Positions 1 through 7,891 of a stretch of DNA of 17,212 bases are shown piece by piece. The notes under the pieces were generated by a model. That model was not told the origin of the DNA. It did no database searches and saw only the letters and a program-made list of their open reading frames with translations. The first letter of the stretch is position 1, and each line of letters begins with the position of its first letter. This stretch comes from DASUBV01 sp035763085 (GTDB taxonomy: Bacteria > Actinomycetota > Actinomycetes > Streptosporangiales > Streptosporangiaceae): assembly GCA_035763085.1 (NCBI GenBank), contig DASUBV010000231.1:1-17212 (forward strand), written 5' to 3'. The translations under genes and the position numbers were made by a program.

Positions 1-18
1 CTCTGGCGCCGACCCGAG

Positions 19-93
19 CGGTCCTGACGGGATTTGAACCCGCGACCTCCACCTTGACAGGGTGGCGAGCACTCCTAGCTGCTCTACAGGACC
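19..93 (-). tRNA. tRNA-Asp (anticodon GTC)
   Basis: Read on the minus strand this folds as a complete cloverleaf. The acceptor arms GGTCCTG and CAGGACC pair over seven bases, the D stem is GAGC/GCTC, the anticodon stem is CCACC/GGTGG with loop CTGTCAA (anticodon GTC), and the T arm contains GGTTCAAAT. The discriminator base is G, as expected for tRNA-Asp, and CCA is not encoded. It lies 36 bp downstream of tRNA-Glu on the same strand, the Glu-Asp order often seen in actinobacteria, so the two are probably cotranscribed. Confidence 0.96.
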
Positions 94-129
94 TCGCTTG
101 CTGGCTTGCGCCAGCAGTCTGCCACACAG

Positions 130-202
130 TGCCCCCAACGGGATTCGAACCCGTGCCGCCGCCTTGAAAGGGCGGTGTCCTAGGCCGCTAGACGATGGGG
201 GC
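130..202 (-). tRNA. tRNA-Glu (anticodon TTC)
   Basis: Read on the minus strand this is a full cloverleaf. The acceptor arms are GCCCCCA and TGGGGGC, the anticodon stem is CCGCC/GGCGG with loop CTTTCAA (anticodon TTC), and the T arm contains GGTTCGAAT. The discriminator is A and CCA is not encoded. It is the upstream member of the Glu-Asp pair. Confidence 0.96.
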
Positions 203-254
203 TCGACGGGGTTGCCGCCCTGCCCGTGGCGTCCGCCGTCGGGGGACGCGCTCA

Positions 255-260
255 AGCATA
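255..260 (-). promoter_or_regulatory. possible -10 box for the tRNA-Glu/tRNA-Asp transcript
   Basis: On the minus strand TATGCT (4/6 to TATAAT) lies about 50 bases upstream of tRNA-Glu. A weak TTGCTG is found 18 bases further upstream as a poor -35. The 203-335 gap holds no recognisable gene. Assignment rests on position and weak similarity only. Confidence 0.3.
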
Positions 261-335
261 GGGGACAACAGGCGCAGGCAGCAAAGCGTTCCCCGGCGGC
301 CAGGTCCGGGGCCGCTGAGTGGCCCAGCCGGGGCC

Positions 336-581
336 CTACGACTGCCGGTTCTTGTTGATCATCCCCTCCACGATCGATTCCTTCTCGCCCTCCTCCGGGA
401 TCACCGCCCAGGCAACCACGTAGAGCAGGACGCCCGCTCCGCCGAAGAACGAGACGACCACGAAGATCAGCCGCACCAGGGTGTAGTCGAGGCCGAAGTA
501 GCTGCCGAGCCCGGCGCACACACCTGCCAGCAGCCGGCCATCGCGCGTGCGCTCCAGCTTTTTGATTCCGGTGTCGCTCAT
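336..581 (-). CDS. PspC-domain small membrane protein
   Basis: The 81-residue product has the PspC layout. A short N-terminus with the family motif RLLAGVCAGLGSYFGLD (about residues 16-32) is followed by one hydrophobic segment (about 37-61, LVRLIFVVVSFF to AWAVIPEE) and a charged tail. PspC proteins are inner-membrane sensors or toxin-like partners of envelope stress systems. In actinobacteria, stand-alone PspC proteins are common and their role is mostly unknown. It starts with ATG and has only a weak Shine-Dalgarno-like GGTG upstream. It is divergent from the dehydrogenase gene across 106 bp. No other psp genes are nearby, so no operon role can be assigned. Confidence 0.88.
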   Translation of the reverse strand: MSDTGIKKLERTRDGRLLAGVCAGLGSYFGLDYTLVRLIFVVVSFFGGAGVLLYVVAWAVIPEEGEKESIVEGMINKNRQS

Positions 582-687
582 ATCACCATCATGCCTGACG
601 GCCCCGCGGCGCTGCCCGGATCAGCCGGGGCGCCTTACGCTAGCGGCGAGCCCTGCTACCGGCGAGCGCCAGCAGAGAGGACCAGCC

Positions 688-1866
688 ATGCCGCGCATCA
701 CCGACCCCGCCACCGCCGTTGACCTGCTCCGCATCGACGACGAGCTGACCGACGAGGAGCGGCTGGTCCGCGATACGGTCCGGGATTTCGCCGCCAAGCG
801 GATCCTGCCGAACGTCGCCGACTGGTTCGAGGCGGGGATCCTGCCCCGCGAACTGGCCCCCGAGCTGGGCAAGCTGGGCCTGCTGGGCATGCACCTGACC
901 GGCTACGGGTGTGCCGGGATGGGCCCGATCGCCTACGGGGTCACCTGCCGGGAGATGGAGGCCGCCGACTCCGGGCTGCGCAGCCTGGTCTCGGTCCAGG
1001 GGTCGCTAGCCATGTTCCCGATCTGGAAGTACGGCTCGGAGGAGCAGAAGCAGGAGTGGCTGCCCCGGATGGCTGCCGGGGAGGCCCTGGGCTGCTTCGG
1101 GCTCACCGAGCCCGATCACGGCAGTGATCCCTCCGGGATGACCACGGTCGCCGCCCGGAACGGGGGTGACTGGATGCTCAGCGGCACCAAGATGTGGATC
1201 ACCAACGGGTCGGTGGCGGACATCGCCGTGGTGTGGGCCTCGACCGAGCACGGCATCCGCGGCTTCCTGGTCCCCCGCACCGCGAAGGGCTTCAGCTCGC
1301 GCAACATCCACAAGAAGCTCTCCTTGCGCGCCTCGGTGACCTCCGAGCTGCACTTCGATGACGTGCGGCTGCCCGACAGCGCGATGCTGCCGGGCGTGCA
1401 GGGGCTCAGAGGACCGCTGTCGTGCCTGTCGGAGGCGCGGTTCGGCATCGTGTGGGGGGTCACCGGCGCCGCCCGGGCCTGCTTTGAGGCCGCGGCGGAG
1501 TACGCCAGGACCCGCGAGCAGTTCGGCCGGAAGATCGGCGGATTCCAGCTCACCCAGGGGAAGCTGGCCTGGATGCTGGCCGACCTGCAGCGCGCCCAGC
1601 TCCTGGCGCTGCACCTGGGGCGCCTCAAGGCGGCCGGCAAGATCACCCCGGAGCAGGTCAGCCTGGGCAAGATGAGCAACGTCCGGACGGCCATCGACAT
1701 CGCCCGCCAGGCCAGGACCATCCTGGGCGCCAACGGCGTCACCCTGGAGTACCCGGTGATCCGGCATGCCAACAACCTGGAGTCGGTGCTGACCTACGAG
1801 GGCACCGAGGAGGTCCACACCCTGGCCCTCGGCCAGGCTATTACCGGGATCTCCGCCTACCGCTAG
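688..1866 (+). CDS. gcdH: glutaryl-CoA dehydrogenase (acyl-CoA dehydrogenase family)
   Basis: The 392-residue product matches the GcdH branch of FAD-dependent acyl-CoA dehydrogenases along its whole length. GcdH oxidises and decarboxylates glutaryl-CoA to crotonyl-CoA in lysine, hydroxylysine and tryptophan breakdown. The substrate-carboxylate arginine is present in SGLRS (R98). The flavin-binding stretch LGCFGLTEPDHGSDPSGM runs from 134. KKLSLRASVTSE (209-220) is characteristic of GcdH rather than other acyl-CoA dehydrogenases. The catalytic base is E371 in TYEGTEE. The ATG was chosen over an upstream in-frame start because AGAGAGG lies eight bases before it and the product then aligns end to end with the family. 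No lysine catabolism partners are adjacent. Substrate assignment rests on residue conservation only. Confidence 0.9.
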   Translation: MPRITDPATAVDLLRIDDELTDEERLVRDTVRDFAAKRILPNVADWFEAGILPRELAPELGKLGLLGMHLTGYGCAGMGPIAYGVTCREMEAADSGLRSLVSVQGSLAMFPIWKYGSEEQKQEWLPRMAAGEALGCFGLTEPDHGSDPSGMTTVAARNGGDWMLSGTKMWITNGSVADIAVVWASTEHGIRGFLVPRTAKGFSSRNIHKKLSLRASVTSELHFDDVRLPDSAMLPGVQGLRGPLSCLSEARFGIVWGVTGAARACFEAAAEYARTREQFGRKIGGFQLTQGKLAWMLADLQRAQLLALHLGRLKAAGKITPEQVSLGKMSNVRTAIDIARQARTILGANGVTLEYPVIRHANNLESVLTYEGTEEVHTLALGQAITGISAYR

Positions 1867-1914
1867 GCCGGCCGCGGCCGGTCAGCTACCCGGCGAGGCG
1901 CCGAGGATTCGCCG

Positions 1915-2646
1915 GTGACATTGACGGGCGGCCGGGAATGGCACCTGACCCCGCGGTTGCTGGCGCCAGGATCCGCGGCATGGGCCACGGGGAACGGGAG
2001 GATGCGCATGGGCGACTCGCTGGCGGCGGTGCTGGACGAGGTGGCCGCTGGCCGGTTCCCCGCCCCGGACGGCGGCGTGACGATCGTGCCGCAGCCGTTC
2101 CGGCGGGAAGCCGGGGTCATCGCCTTCACCGCGCACGCGGTGATCTTCATCGATGCCGATCCGGACTGGGTGCGGGCACAGCTGCCGCCCGGTGACCTGT
2201 CCGGGCCGCTCACCCCGTCGTTCATCCAGGCGCTGTGCGGCAGGACGGGGCGCCGGGCGCACAGCATCGACATGCTGAACATCGCTGCCGCGCTGCCGGG
2301 CCCGCCGCCGGTGGACCTGGTCCCGGCCGCTGACCTGGCCCATCCCCGGCATGCCCGGGCGCTGCACTACCGCGATGAGGTCCGCGCCTGGCGGGCCGAC
2401 GGCGGCGTCGTCGTGCTCGGCCGCGGCGTGGCCGGGCGCTGGGAGGCCTCCATCGAGGTGGATCCCGATCAGCAGGGCCGCGGACTCGGCCGCCGCCTGG
2501 CGACCGCGGCACGGCACCTGGTGCCGGGCGGGGAGATGGTCTGGGCGCAGGTCGCGCCGGGCAACGCAGCCAGCGTGCGAGCGTTCCTGGCGGCCGGGTT
2601 CCGGCCCGTCGGTGCCGAGGCGCTGCTGACGACGAACCCGGAATAG
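1915..2646 (+). CDS. GNAT-family N-acetyltransferase
   Basis: The 243-residue product has a C-terminal GNAT fold. The strand-turn WEASIEVDPDQQGRGLGRRL (about 178-197) contains the acetyl-CoA pyrophosphate loop QGRGLG, followed by the family's late motif with NAASVRAFLAAGFRPVG (about 217-233). The N-terminal half is less conserved; it carries a DGGV to AFTAHAVIF stretch seen in actinobacterial GNAT proteins. The acceptor substrate cannot be told. A GTG start is used here because the N-terminal homology appears to begin before the internal ATG at 2002. That ATG has a better ribosome binding site (GGGAGG) and could be the true start. It sits 48 bp after gcdH on the same strand, so cotranscription is possible. 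Confidence 0.8.
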   Translation: MTLTGGREWHLTPRLLAPGSAAWATGNGRMRMGDSLAAVLDEVAAGRFPAPDGGVTIVPQPFRREAGVIAFTAHAVIFIDADPDWVRAQLPPGDLSGPLTPSFIQALCGRTGRRAHSIDMLNIAAALPGPPPVDLVPAADLAHPRHARALHYRDEVRAWRADGGVVVLGRGVAGRWEASIEVDPDQQGRGLGRRLATAARHLVPGGEMVWAQVAPGNAASVRAFLAAGFRPVGAEALLTTNPE

Positions 2647-2693
2647 GCCCGAGTCCGACCGGCAGCGGCCCGGCCGCGTGAGAAGATCCGGCC

Positions 2694-3374
2694 GTGGCCG
2701 ACGACACCGATCCGCCGCCGCTGCTCGCGGCCCTGATGGCGCTGACGGTGGTCAGCGGCCTGGTCGACGCGATCAGCTACTTAGGCCTGGGTCACGTCTT
2801 CACGGCCAACATGACGGGCAACGTGGTGGTGCTGGGCTTCGCCGCGGCCGGGGCGGCCGGCTTCTCGGTGGCGGCCACCCTGACCTCGCTGCTGGTGTTC
2901 CTGGCCGGCGCCGCGCTGACCGGCCGGCTGGCCCGGCAGGTCACCGGGCGCCGGCGGCTGCTGCTGGCCACGATGGCCGCCGAGGCGGTGCTGGTCGGCA
3001 CAGCCGCGCTGATCGCCTTCGTGGCAGGCACGACAGGACCGGGCTGGCCCCGGTACACGATCATCGCCATCCTGGCGCTGGCGATGGGCATGCGAAACGC
3101 GGCGGTGCGCCAGCTCGGTGTCCGGGACATGAGCACCACGGTGCTGACCTCGACCCTCACGGGGCTGGCCAGCGAGGCCGCCCTGGCGGGCGGGCTGAGC
3201 CCGCGGTCGGGACGGCGGGCCGGCGCGGTGATCGCGATGCTGGCCGGGGCGGCCATCGGGGCACTGATGTTCCTGCGCGTCGACGCCGCCCTGCCCTTGC
3301 TCGCCGCTTCGGCTCTGACCGCCGCAACAACGGCCGCCTACGCATTCGGCGCCCGGTCCGCGGCTCCGGCCTGA
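2694..3374 (+). CDS. YoaK/DUF1275-family membrane protein
   Basis: The 226-residue product is mostly hydrophobic, with about six transmembrane segments. It carries the family signature near the N-terminus: SGLVDAISYLGLGHVFTANM (about 21-40) followed by TGN, and later MGMRNAAVRQLG (about 131-142). DUF1275/YoaK proteins are inner-membrane proteins of unestablished function. Some are described as possible transporters, but no substrate is known. GTG start, 47 bp after the GNAT gene. A G+C-rich repeat stretch follows the stop. The family call is confident; the function is unknown. Confidence 0.86.
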   Translation: MADDTDPPPLLAALMALTVVSGLVDAISYLGLGHVFTANMTGNVVVLGFAAAGAAGFSVAATLTSLLVFLAGAALTGRLARQVTGRRRLLLATMAAEAVLVGTAALIAFVAGTTGPGWPRYTIIAILALAMGMRNAAVRQLGVRDMSTTVLTSTLTGLASEAALAGGLSPRSGRRAGAVIAMLAGAAIGALMFLRVDAALPLLAASALTAATTAAYAFGARSAAPA

Positions 3375-3393
3375 CCGGGCATACGGGCGGGGC

Positions 3394-3466
3394 CGCACAG
3401 CCGGGCAGGACCGCGCAGCCGGACAGGACCCGCGCAGCCGGGCAGGACCCGCGCAGCCGGGTGGTC
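3394..3466. repeat. short tandem repeat, four units of 18-19 bp
   Basis: Four consecutive copies begin at 3394, 3412, 3431 and 3450. The consensus is CGCGCAGCCGGGCAGGACC. Unit 1 reads CGCACAG and unit 2 has GGACAGG, while unit 4 diverges after CAGCCGGGTGG. It lies between the YoaK-type gene and the mini-GNAT gene and is not part of a supported reading frame. Confidence 0.85.
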
Positions 3467-3536
3467 AGCCAGCGGCCTGGCCGGCCCGGCCGGCTCGGCT
3501 GCCGGGCCGGGGTCAGCGGCTGGCAGGATCGACGGC

Positions 3537-3860
3537 ATGAGCGATCTGCCGCAGGTGACCGATAACCGCGAGGACTCCCGGCTCGAGCTGACCGCCGACG
3601 GCCACCGGGCCGAGCTGATCTACCGCCAGCGCGGCGGGCGGCTGGTGCTCCGGCACACTGGCGTGCCCGCCGCCATCGGGGGCCGCGGCCTGGGCGGTCA
3701 GCTGGTGGCGGCCGCGCTCGCCCGCGCGGCCGCGGACGGGCTCACGGTTGTCCCGCTGTGCCCGTTTGCCCGGGACTGGCTGGAACGCCATCCCGCCGCG
3801 GCGGCCACGGTCACGGTGGACTGGGGCGATCGCCCGCCCGCGCCGCCTGCTGCTGGCTGA
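3537..3860 (+). CDS. small GNAT-like acetyltransferase (Acetyltransf_CG / YidJ type)
   Basis: The 107-residue product matches the small GCN5-related family along its length. It has VTDNREDSRLEL at the start, then AELIYRQRGGRLVLRHTGVP (about 22-41), an acetyl-CoA loop GGRGLGGQLVAAAL (about 47-60), and the diagnostic VVPLCPFARDWLERHP (about 71-86). Members are compact acetyltransferase-fold proteins; their acceptor substrates are not established. Start ATG. The final 50 bases overlap the 3' end of the convergent ankyrin gene, so the last 16 or so residues, a Pro/Ala-rich tail, are encoded opposite that gene's C-terminus. Confidence 0.9.
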   Translation: MSDLPQVTDNREDSRLELTADGHRAELIYRQRGGRLVLRHTGVPAAIGGRGLGGQLVAAALARAAADGLTVVPLCPFARDWLERHPAAAATVTVDWGDRPPAPPAAG

Positions 3861-5397
3861 GGTAGTCGGCCGCCTCGGCCTGGCCGTTGTGCTCGGCCCA
3901 GCCCGCCGGGGTGGCGTGATAGCCGAGATCTTCCAGGGCGGGATCAGCGCCCAGCTCCAGCAGCAGCGCGATCATCGGCATGCTGCCATTCCACGCAGCC
4001 TCGTGCAGCGCGCTGTTACGCGTCCCGGCCCGGCGCAGCTTGTTGACGTCATAGCCGGCCCCGGCCAGCAGCCGGACGGCTTCGAGCCGGTCTTGCTGGG
4101 CGGCGTCGGCCAGCAGGTCGGGCTCGCGCATCAGTGCCTCGGCGCTGATGCCGGGATCAGCCGCGCGCATCTCGCGGGCGCGCGCCGCGTCGCCGGCCAT
4201 GCAGGCACCGAGGAACTCCAGCACCGGATCGGCAGCTGGCTGCGGCGCGGCGGCCGCGAGCAGGTCTGCGATCTCGCGGTTCCCGCCGATGGTGGCCCAC
4301 TGCCAGGCCGTGTGCCCGCCATCGGCCGGATGCCGGAGCCCGGGCCCGGACGGGTCGGCGCCGTGCTCCAGCAGCAGCCGGACCCGGCCGGGCAGGTTCT
4401 TGCGCACCGCCTGGATCAGTTCCTGGTCCAGCGACTCCCGCGGCGAGGGATGGGCCGGGGCCAGTCGCTCGTGCCAGGGTCCGCCCGTCCCGGTGCCGAG
4501 GCCGTAGCGCAGCAGCAGCCGCAGGTACTCGTCGCTGTCGGGCGGCGACTGCAGGCCGCAGTTGTAGAGGGCCTGGCTGTCGCTGGGGTCGGCGCCCGCT
4601 TCCAGCAGCAGCGTGGCCAGCTCGATGGCCTGCGGATGGGCCGGGGGGCCGCCCTCTCCGCGGCCGAAGGCCCCGGTCAGCGCGGTGAACGGGGACGGCA
4701 GGCCCGACCAGAGGTAGCCGGCGTTCGGGTCGGCCCCGGCGGCGAGCAGCACCCGGGCCACCGCCAGCGTGGATCGGCCGGGGCGCAGCGGCAGCCGGGA
4801 GTAGCACGCGTACAGCAGCGGCTCCCAGCGGAACGGCCCGGTCAGCTGCCGGGCCAGGGCCGGCTCGGCCTGCAGCCGGGCGGCGACGTGCTCGTGCTCG
4901 CCCGCGGCCGCGGCGGCGGCCAGCGACGCGGTCGCGACGCCGGGATGCCGGGTCAGGATGCGGGCGGCCTGCTCGATCCGGGCCGGGTCGAAGCCGGCGT
5001 AGACCAGGCAGGCCAGCTGGGCGAAGTCGGCCGCCAGCCCGGCCAGTCCGGCGCCGGAGTCCGCCGGCGCACTCGGCTCGTCCCCCGCCCCGGCTGCCGG
5101 GCCGCCGGTCGGCTGAGTATGCGGCGAGCGGGAGTACTCCTCGACGTAGCCGAGGTACTGGCGCAGCCGGGGCCAGCTCGGGAAGCCGTACTGGCGGGCG
5201 ATCACCAGCTGCGCATCGGCGCGGGAGAACGCGGCCAGCAGCGGGCCGCCGCCGGTGATGGCGGCGAGCCGGGGGTGGAACTCCGCGACCGTGGCGAGGG
5301 CGCCCGGCACTCCGGCGCGAACCAGTTGCTGCAGGGTCCTGGCCTGCTTGCGCAGGTTCTCCAGGCTGGGGCGGTCGGGAAGGCGTAGGACAGGCAC
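3811..5397 (-). CDS. ankyrin-repeat protein
   Basis: The 528-residue product starts with a helical domain, PSLENLRKQARTLQQLVRAG through YGFPSWPRLRQYL (about 10-82). This leader is common on actinobacterial ankyrin proteins. A low-complexity Ala/Gly/Pro linker and then scattered ankyrin repeats follow. Recognisable repeat pieces are LLAAGADPN, LLLEAGADPS, LLLEHGADPSG with GGHTAWQWA, LLAGAGYDVNK, and ALHEAAWNGSMPMIALLLELGADP near the C-terminus. Ankyrin repeats bind partner proteins. No enzymatic domain or signal peptide is seen, so it is probably cytoplasmic with an unknown partner. The GTG start is supported by AAAGGAGG just upstream. Convergent with the mini-GNAT gene and overlapping it. Confidence 0.85.
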   Translation of the reverse strand: MPVLRLPDRPSLENLRKQARTLQQLVRAGVPGALATVAEFHPRLAAITGGGPLLAAFSRADAQLVIARQYGFPSWPRLRQYLGYVEEYSRSPHTQPTGGPAAGAGDEPSAPADSGAGLAGLAADFAQLACLVYAGFDPARIEQAARILTRHPGVATASLAAAAAAGEHEHVAARLQAEPALARQLTGPFRWEPLLYACYSRLPLRPGRSTLAVARVLLAAGADPNAGYLWSGLPSPFTALTGAFGRGEGGPPAHPQAIELATLLLEAGADPSDSQALYNCGLQSPPDSDEYLRLLLRYGLGTGTGGPWHERLAPAHPSPRESLDQELIQAVRKNLPGRVRLLLEHGADPSGPGLRHPADGGHTAWQWATIGGNREIADLLAAAAPQPAADPVLEFLGACMAGDAARAREMRAADPGISAEALMREPDLLADAAQQDRLEAVRLLAGAGYDVNKLRRAGTRNSALHEAAWNGSMPMIALLLELGADPALEDLGYHATPAGWAEHNGQAEAADYLSQQQAARAGDRPSPP

Positions 5398-5691
5398 GAT
5401 GGCCTCCTTTCCGGATGCCTGCGGTCCGCCTCATCAGGCCGGAAAAGAGGTCAGCCCTGACGTCATGCTCCCTGCCAGGCGGGCTTAGCCCTTTCCGCGG
5501 ACCCGGTGGCGCCCTGCGCGCTCGCTCCCACCCTAGCCCGGCATCCCGGCAGCCGGCCCGGCCGCAGCCGCGACGACGGGCACCAGCACCGCCGGCCCAG
5601 GTTGCCCGGCCGCGGGCGGAACAGGGAGACTGACGGACAATGGCGCCGATCTTGACGGCGCCGCCGGGTGACGGGAAACAGGAGGGCCGCA

Positions 5692-6537
5692 GTGCGGATC
5701 GGAAACCTCGACGGGCGGGTCGTGATCCTGACCACGGACGGCGCCGTCGATGTGCAGCGGGCCAGCGGCGGCCGGTTCGGGCCCGAGCCGCAGAGCGTCT
5801 ACGACCAGTGGACCGAGTTCACCGCATGGGCCGCCGCCGATGGCGGCGCCGCGCTGGCCGAGCCGTTTGACGTGGCCCTGCTCGACGCGCCGTCACCGTC
5901 GCCCCGGCAGGTGTTCGGCATCGGGCTGAACTACCGCGACCACGCCCAGGAATCCGGGCTGGCGGTGCCCGACTACCCGAGCGTGTTCACCAAGTTCCCG
6001 AGCAGCATCACCGGGCCGCACGGGGAGATCGAGCTGCCGCCCGGCGGGCACACCGACTGGGAGGTCGAGCTCGTCGCGGTGATCGGCACCACCGCCCGGC
6101 ATGTCGCCGAGGCCGACGCCTGGGGTCATGTCGCCGGGCTGACTGCCGGGCAGGACATTTCCGAGCGCATCACCCAGATGGCCAGCGCGCCGCCGCAGTT
6201 CAGCATGGGCAAGTCGTTCCCCCGGTTCGGGCCGACCGGCCCGTGGCTGGTCACCGTCGGGGAGTTCGCCCGCCCGGACGACCTGGAGCTGGGCTGCGCG
6301 ATCAACGGCGAGGAGGTCCAGAAGTCCCGGACCAGCTACCTGATCATCTCGGTGCCGCAGCTGATCGCGAAGCTGTCGGCCGTGCTGCCGCTGCTGCCCG
6401 GCGACCTGATCTTCACCGGCACCCCGGCGGGGGTCGGCCTGGGCCGCAGCCCGCAGCGCTGGCTCGCGCCCGGTGATGAGCTGACGACCTGGATCGAGGG
6501 CATCGGCGAGATGCGGCACCGCTTCGTGGCCGGCTAG
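5692..6537 (+). CDS. fumarylacetoacetate hydrolase (FAA) family enzyme
   Basis: The 281-residue product has the FAH-fold catalytic domain, including FGIGLNYRDHAQESG (about 75-89), the metal-binding pair in DWEVELVAVIG (E124 and E126) and D155 in TAGQDISER. The C-terminal GDLIFTGTPAGVG is also typical. Family members hydrolyse, decarboxylate or isomerise 2-oxo-dioic or acylpyruvate compounds in aromatic catabolism, using Mg2+ or Mn2+. The specific substrate cannot be assigned. GTG was chosen because AGGAGGG lies six bases ahead, whereas an in-frame start 24 bases earlier has no such site. No aromatic-degradation genes lie next to it. The 294-bp gap before it shows no other gene. Confidence 0.88.
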   Translation: MRIGNLDGRVVILTTDGAVDVQRASGGRFGPEPQSVYDQWTEFTAWAAADGGAALAEPFDVALLDAPSPSPRQVFGIGLNYRDHAQESGLAVPDYPSVFTKFPSSITGPHGEIELPPGGHTDWEVELVAVIGTTARHVAEADAWGHVAGLTAGQDISERITQMASAPPQFSMGKSFPRFGPTGPWLVTVGEFARPDDLELGCAINGEEVQKSRTSYLIISVPQLIAKLSAVLPLLPGDLIFTGTPAGVGLGRSPQRWLAPGDELTTWIEGIGEMRHRFVAG

Positions 6538-6568
6538 CCGCCACAGGCCGGGCAGCTGCCGGCCGGAG

Positions 6569-6769
6569 CTAGCGGCCCTCGCCGCCGGGCGGCCCGGCGG
6601 AACGGCGGCGGCCACGACGGCGACCCGTATCAGCGAAGCGCGGGTACAGGTCCTCGGCCCGGCGGTCAGTCTTGCGGGTGAGAAACCGTGTCTCGACGCC
6701 GGCGATCAGCGCCACGGCGTAGGCCAGGAAAGCCAGCCCGATCACGATGATGATGTACTGCCACCACAT
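6569..6769 (-). CDS. small single-span membrane protein, function unknown
   Basis: A 66-residue product begins MWWQYIIIVIGLAFLAYAVA, one N-terminal transmembrane helix (about 3-23). A basic, mostly hydrophilic tail rich in Arg follows (TRKTDRRAEDLYPRFADTGRRRGRRR), predicted to be cytoplasmic. I do not recognise a family. The ATG was preferred over a GTG three codons earlier because GAGGTGG sits at proper distance before the ATG. It is divergent from the metallo-beta-lactamase-fold gene over about 120 bp and convergent with the FAA hydrolase gene. Confidence 0.6.
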   Translation of the reverse strand: MWWQYIIIVIGLAFLAYAVALIAGVETRFLTRKTDRRAEDLYPRFADTGRRRGRRRSAGPPGGEGR

Positions 6770-6890
6770 AGCTGCCACCTCGGATCCGCGGCAGTAACGA
6801 CCGCCTGGGCACCACCCACGCTACCCCCGGCCATGCGCCCCGCCCGGCGGCCCGCACGCGACCGGGGGCAGCCCGAGGAGAGGAGCCGCC

Positions 6891-7703
6891 GTGCCCGCGT
6901 GGATCTGCCGGACCTGCGGTGTTCAGTACGCCGACACCGAGCGAGTGCCGGACGCCTGCCCGATCTGCCAGGACGAGCGGCAGTACGTCGGCTGGGGCGG
7001 CCAGCAGTGGACGACGATGGACGAGATCGGCGCCGAGCGTGCCGTGGTGGTCCGCGAGGAGGAGCCCGGCCTGTTCGGCGTCGGCGTGGAGCCGTCGTTC
7101 GCGATCGGGCAGCGTGCGCTGCTGGTGCGCACCCCGCAGGGCAACGTCCTGTGGGACTGCGTCTCGCTGCTGGATGCGGCGGGCCGGGCCAGGATCGCCG
7201 AGCTTGGCGGCATCGACGCGGTCTGCATGTCGCACCCGCACTTCTACGGGGTGAACGTGGAGTACGCCGACGCGTTCGACGCGAAGATCTACATCCCGCG
7301 CGCCGACCAGCAGTGGGTGCAGCGGCCCTCGCCGCGCATCGAGCTGTTCGACGACGAGGCCGAGCCGGTGCCCGGCGTGACGCTGGCCCGGATCGGCGGG
7401 CACTTCGACGGCGCGGCCGTACTGCACTGGCCGGCCGGCTCGGACGGCCGCGGGGCGCTGCTCACCGGCGACACGGTCACCGTGGTGCCCGACCGGGAGT
7501 GGGTGAGCTTCATGTGGAGCTACCCCAACCTCATCCCGCTGGACGAGGACACGGTGCTGGACATCGCCCGGCGCACCGGGCGGTTCGCCTTCGACCGGGT
7601 GTACGGGGGCTGGTGGGGCCGGGTGGTGGTGCAGGACGGGGCGGCCGCGATCCGCCGGTCCGCTGAGCGCTACGTCGCCCGGCTGCACGGCGAGCGGCCG
7701 TAG
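6891..7703 (+). CDS. rubredoxin-like zinc-ribbon plus metallo-beta-lactamase-fold protein
   Basis: The 270-residue product has two parts. Residues 1-30 hold two CxxC knuckles (C6, C9, C23, C26), a small rubredoxin-like metal ribbon. The rest resembles a metallo-beta-lactamase fold: a strand region to LWDCVSLLD (about 86-95), a motif SHPHFYG (114-120), GGHFDG (169-174) and TGDT (192-195). The usual HxHxDH is altered: H115 and H117 remain, but the Asp-His pair is Tyr-Gly. With H171 and D194, one metal site could remain while the second appears lost. The reaction is unknown; hydrolase annotation would be by fold only. The GTG start is supported by GAGGAGAGGAG just upstream. Confidence 0.8.
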   Translation: MPAWICRTCGVQYADTERVPDACPICQDERQYVGWGGQQWTTMDEIGAERAVVVREEEPGLFGVGVEPSFAIGQRALLVRTPQGNVLWDCVSLLDAAGRARIAELGGIDAVCMSHPHFYGVNVEYADAFDAKIYIPRADQQWVQRPSPRIELFDDEAEPVPGVTLARIGGHFDGAAVLHWPAGSDGRGALLTGDTVTVVPDREWVSFMWSYPNLIPLDEDTVLDIARRTGRFAFDRVYGGWWGRVVVQDGAAAIRRSAERYVARLHGERP

Positions 7704-7783
7704 CGCGGCGAGCGACGCCGGCGGCGGGCCGTTCCGTTACTGCTGACCGGTCATGACGCTGGCCTCGCGAGACAGGCGGCGCT

Positions 7784-7821
7784 GCGGGCACGCCGCTCCG
7801 GCTCGCCGCGCTCGTGCCCGC
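7784..7821. terminator. inverted repeat, possible terminator between convergent genes
   Basis: GCGGGCACG (7784-7792) and CGTGCCCGC (7813-7821) form a perfect 9-bp stem with a 20-nt loop. It lies between the converging metallo-beta-lactamase-fold and binding-protein genes. There is no T tract, as is common for high-GC terminators. Confidence 0.4.
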
Positions 7822-7834
7822 TCGGCGCGCTGCT

Positions 7835-7872
7835 GCCCGCCGGGAGCGAGCCCCTGGCCGTTCCCGGCGGGC
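7835..7872. terminator. strong hairpin, probable bidirectional terminator
   Basis: GCCCGCCGGGA (7835-7845) pairs perfectly with TCCCGGCGGGC (7862-7872) around a 16-nt loop. It sits 20 bp beyond the stop of the ABC binding-protein gene and downstream of the opposing gene, where both transcripts should end. No T tract follows. Confidence 0.55.
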
Positions 7873-7891
7873 ACGTGCGCGGGCGGCTGGC

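Noticed and set aside
3748..5388. 546-codon open frame on the plus strand
   Set aside because: Antisense to the ankyrin gene; low-complexity composition and no ribosome binding site.
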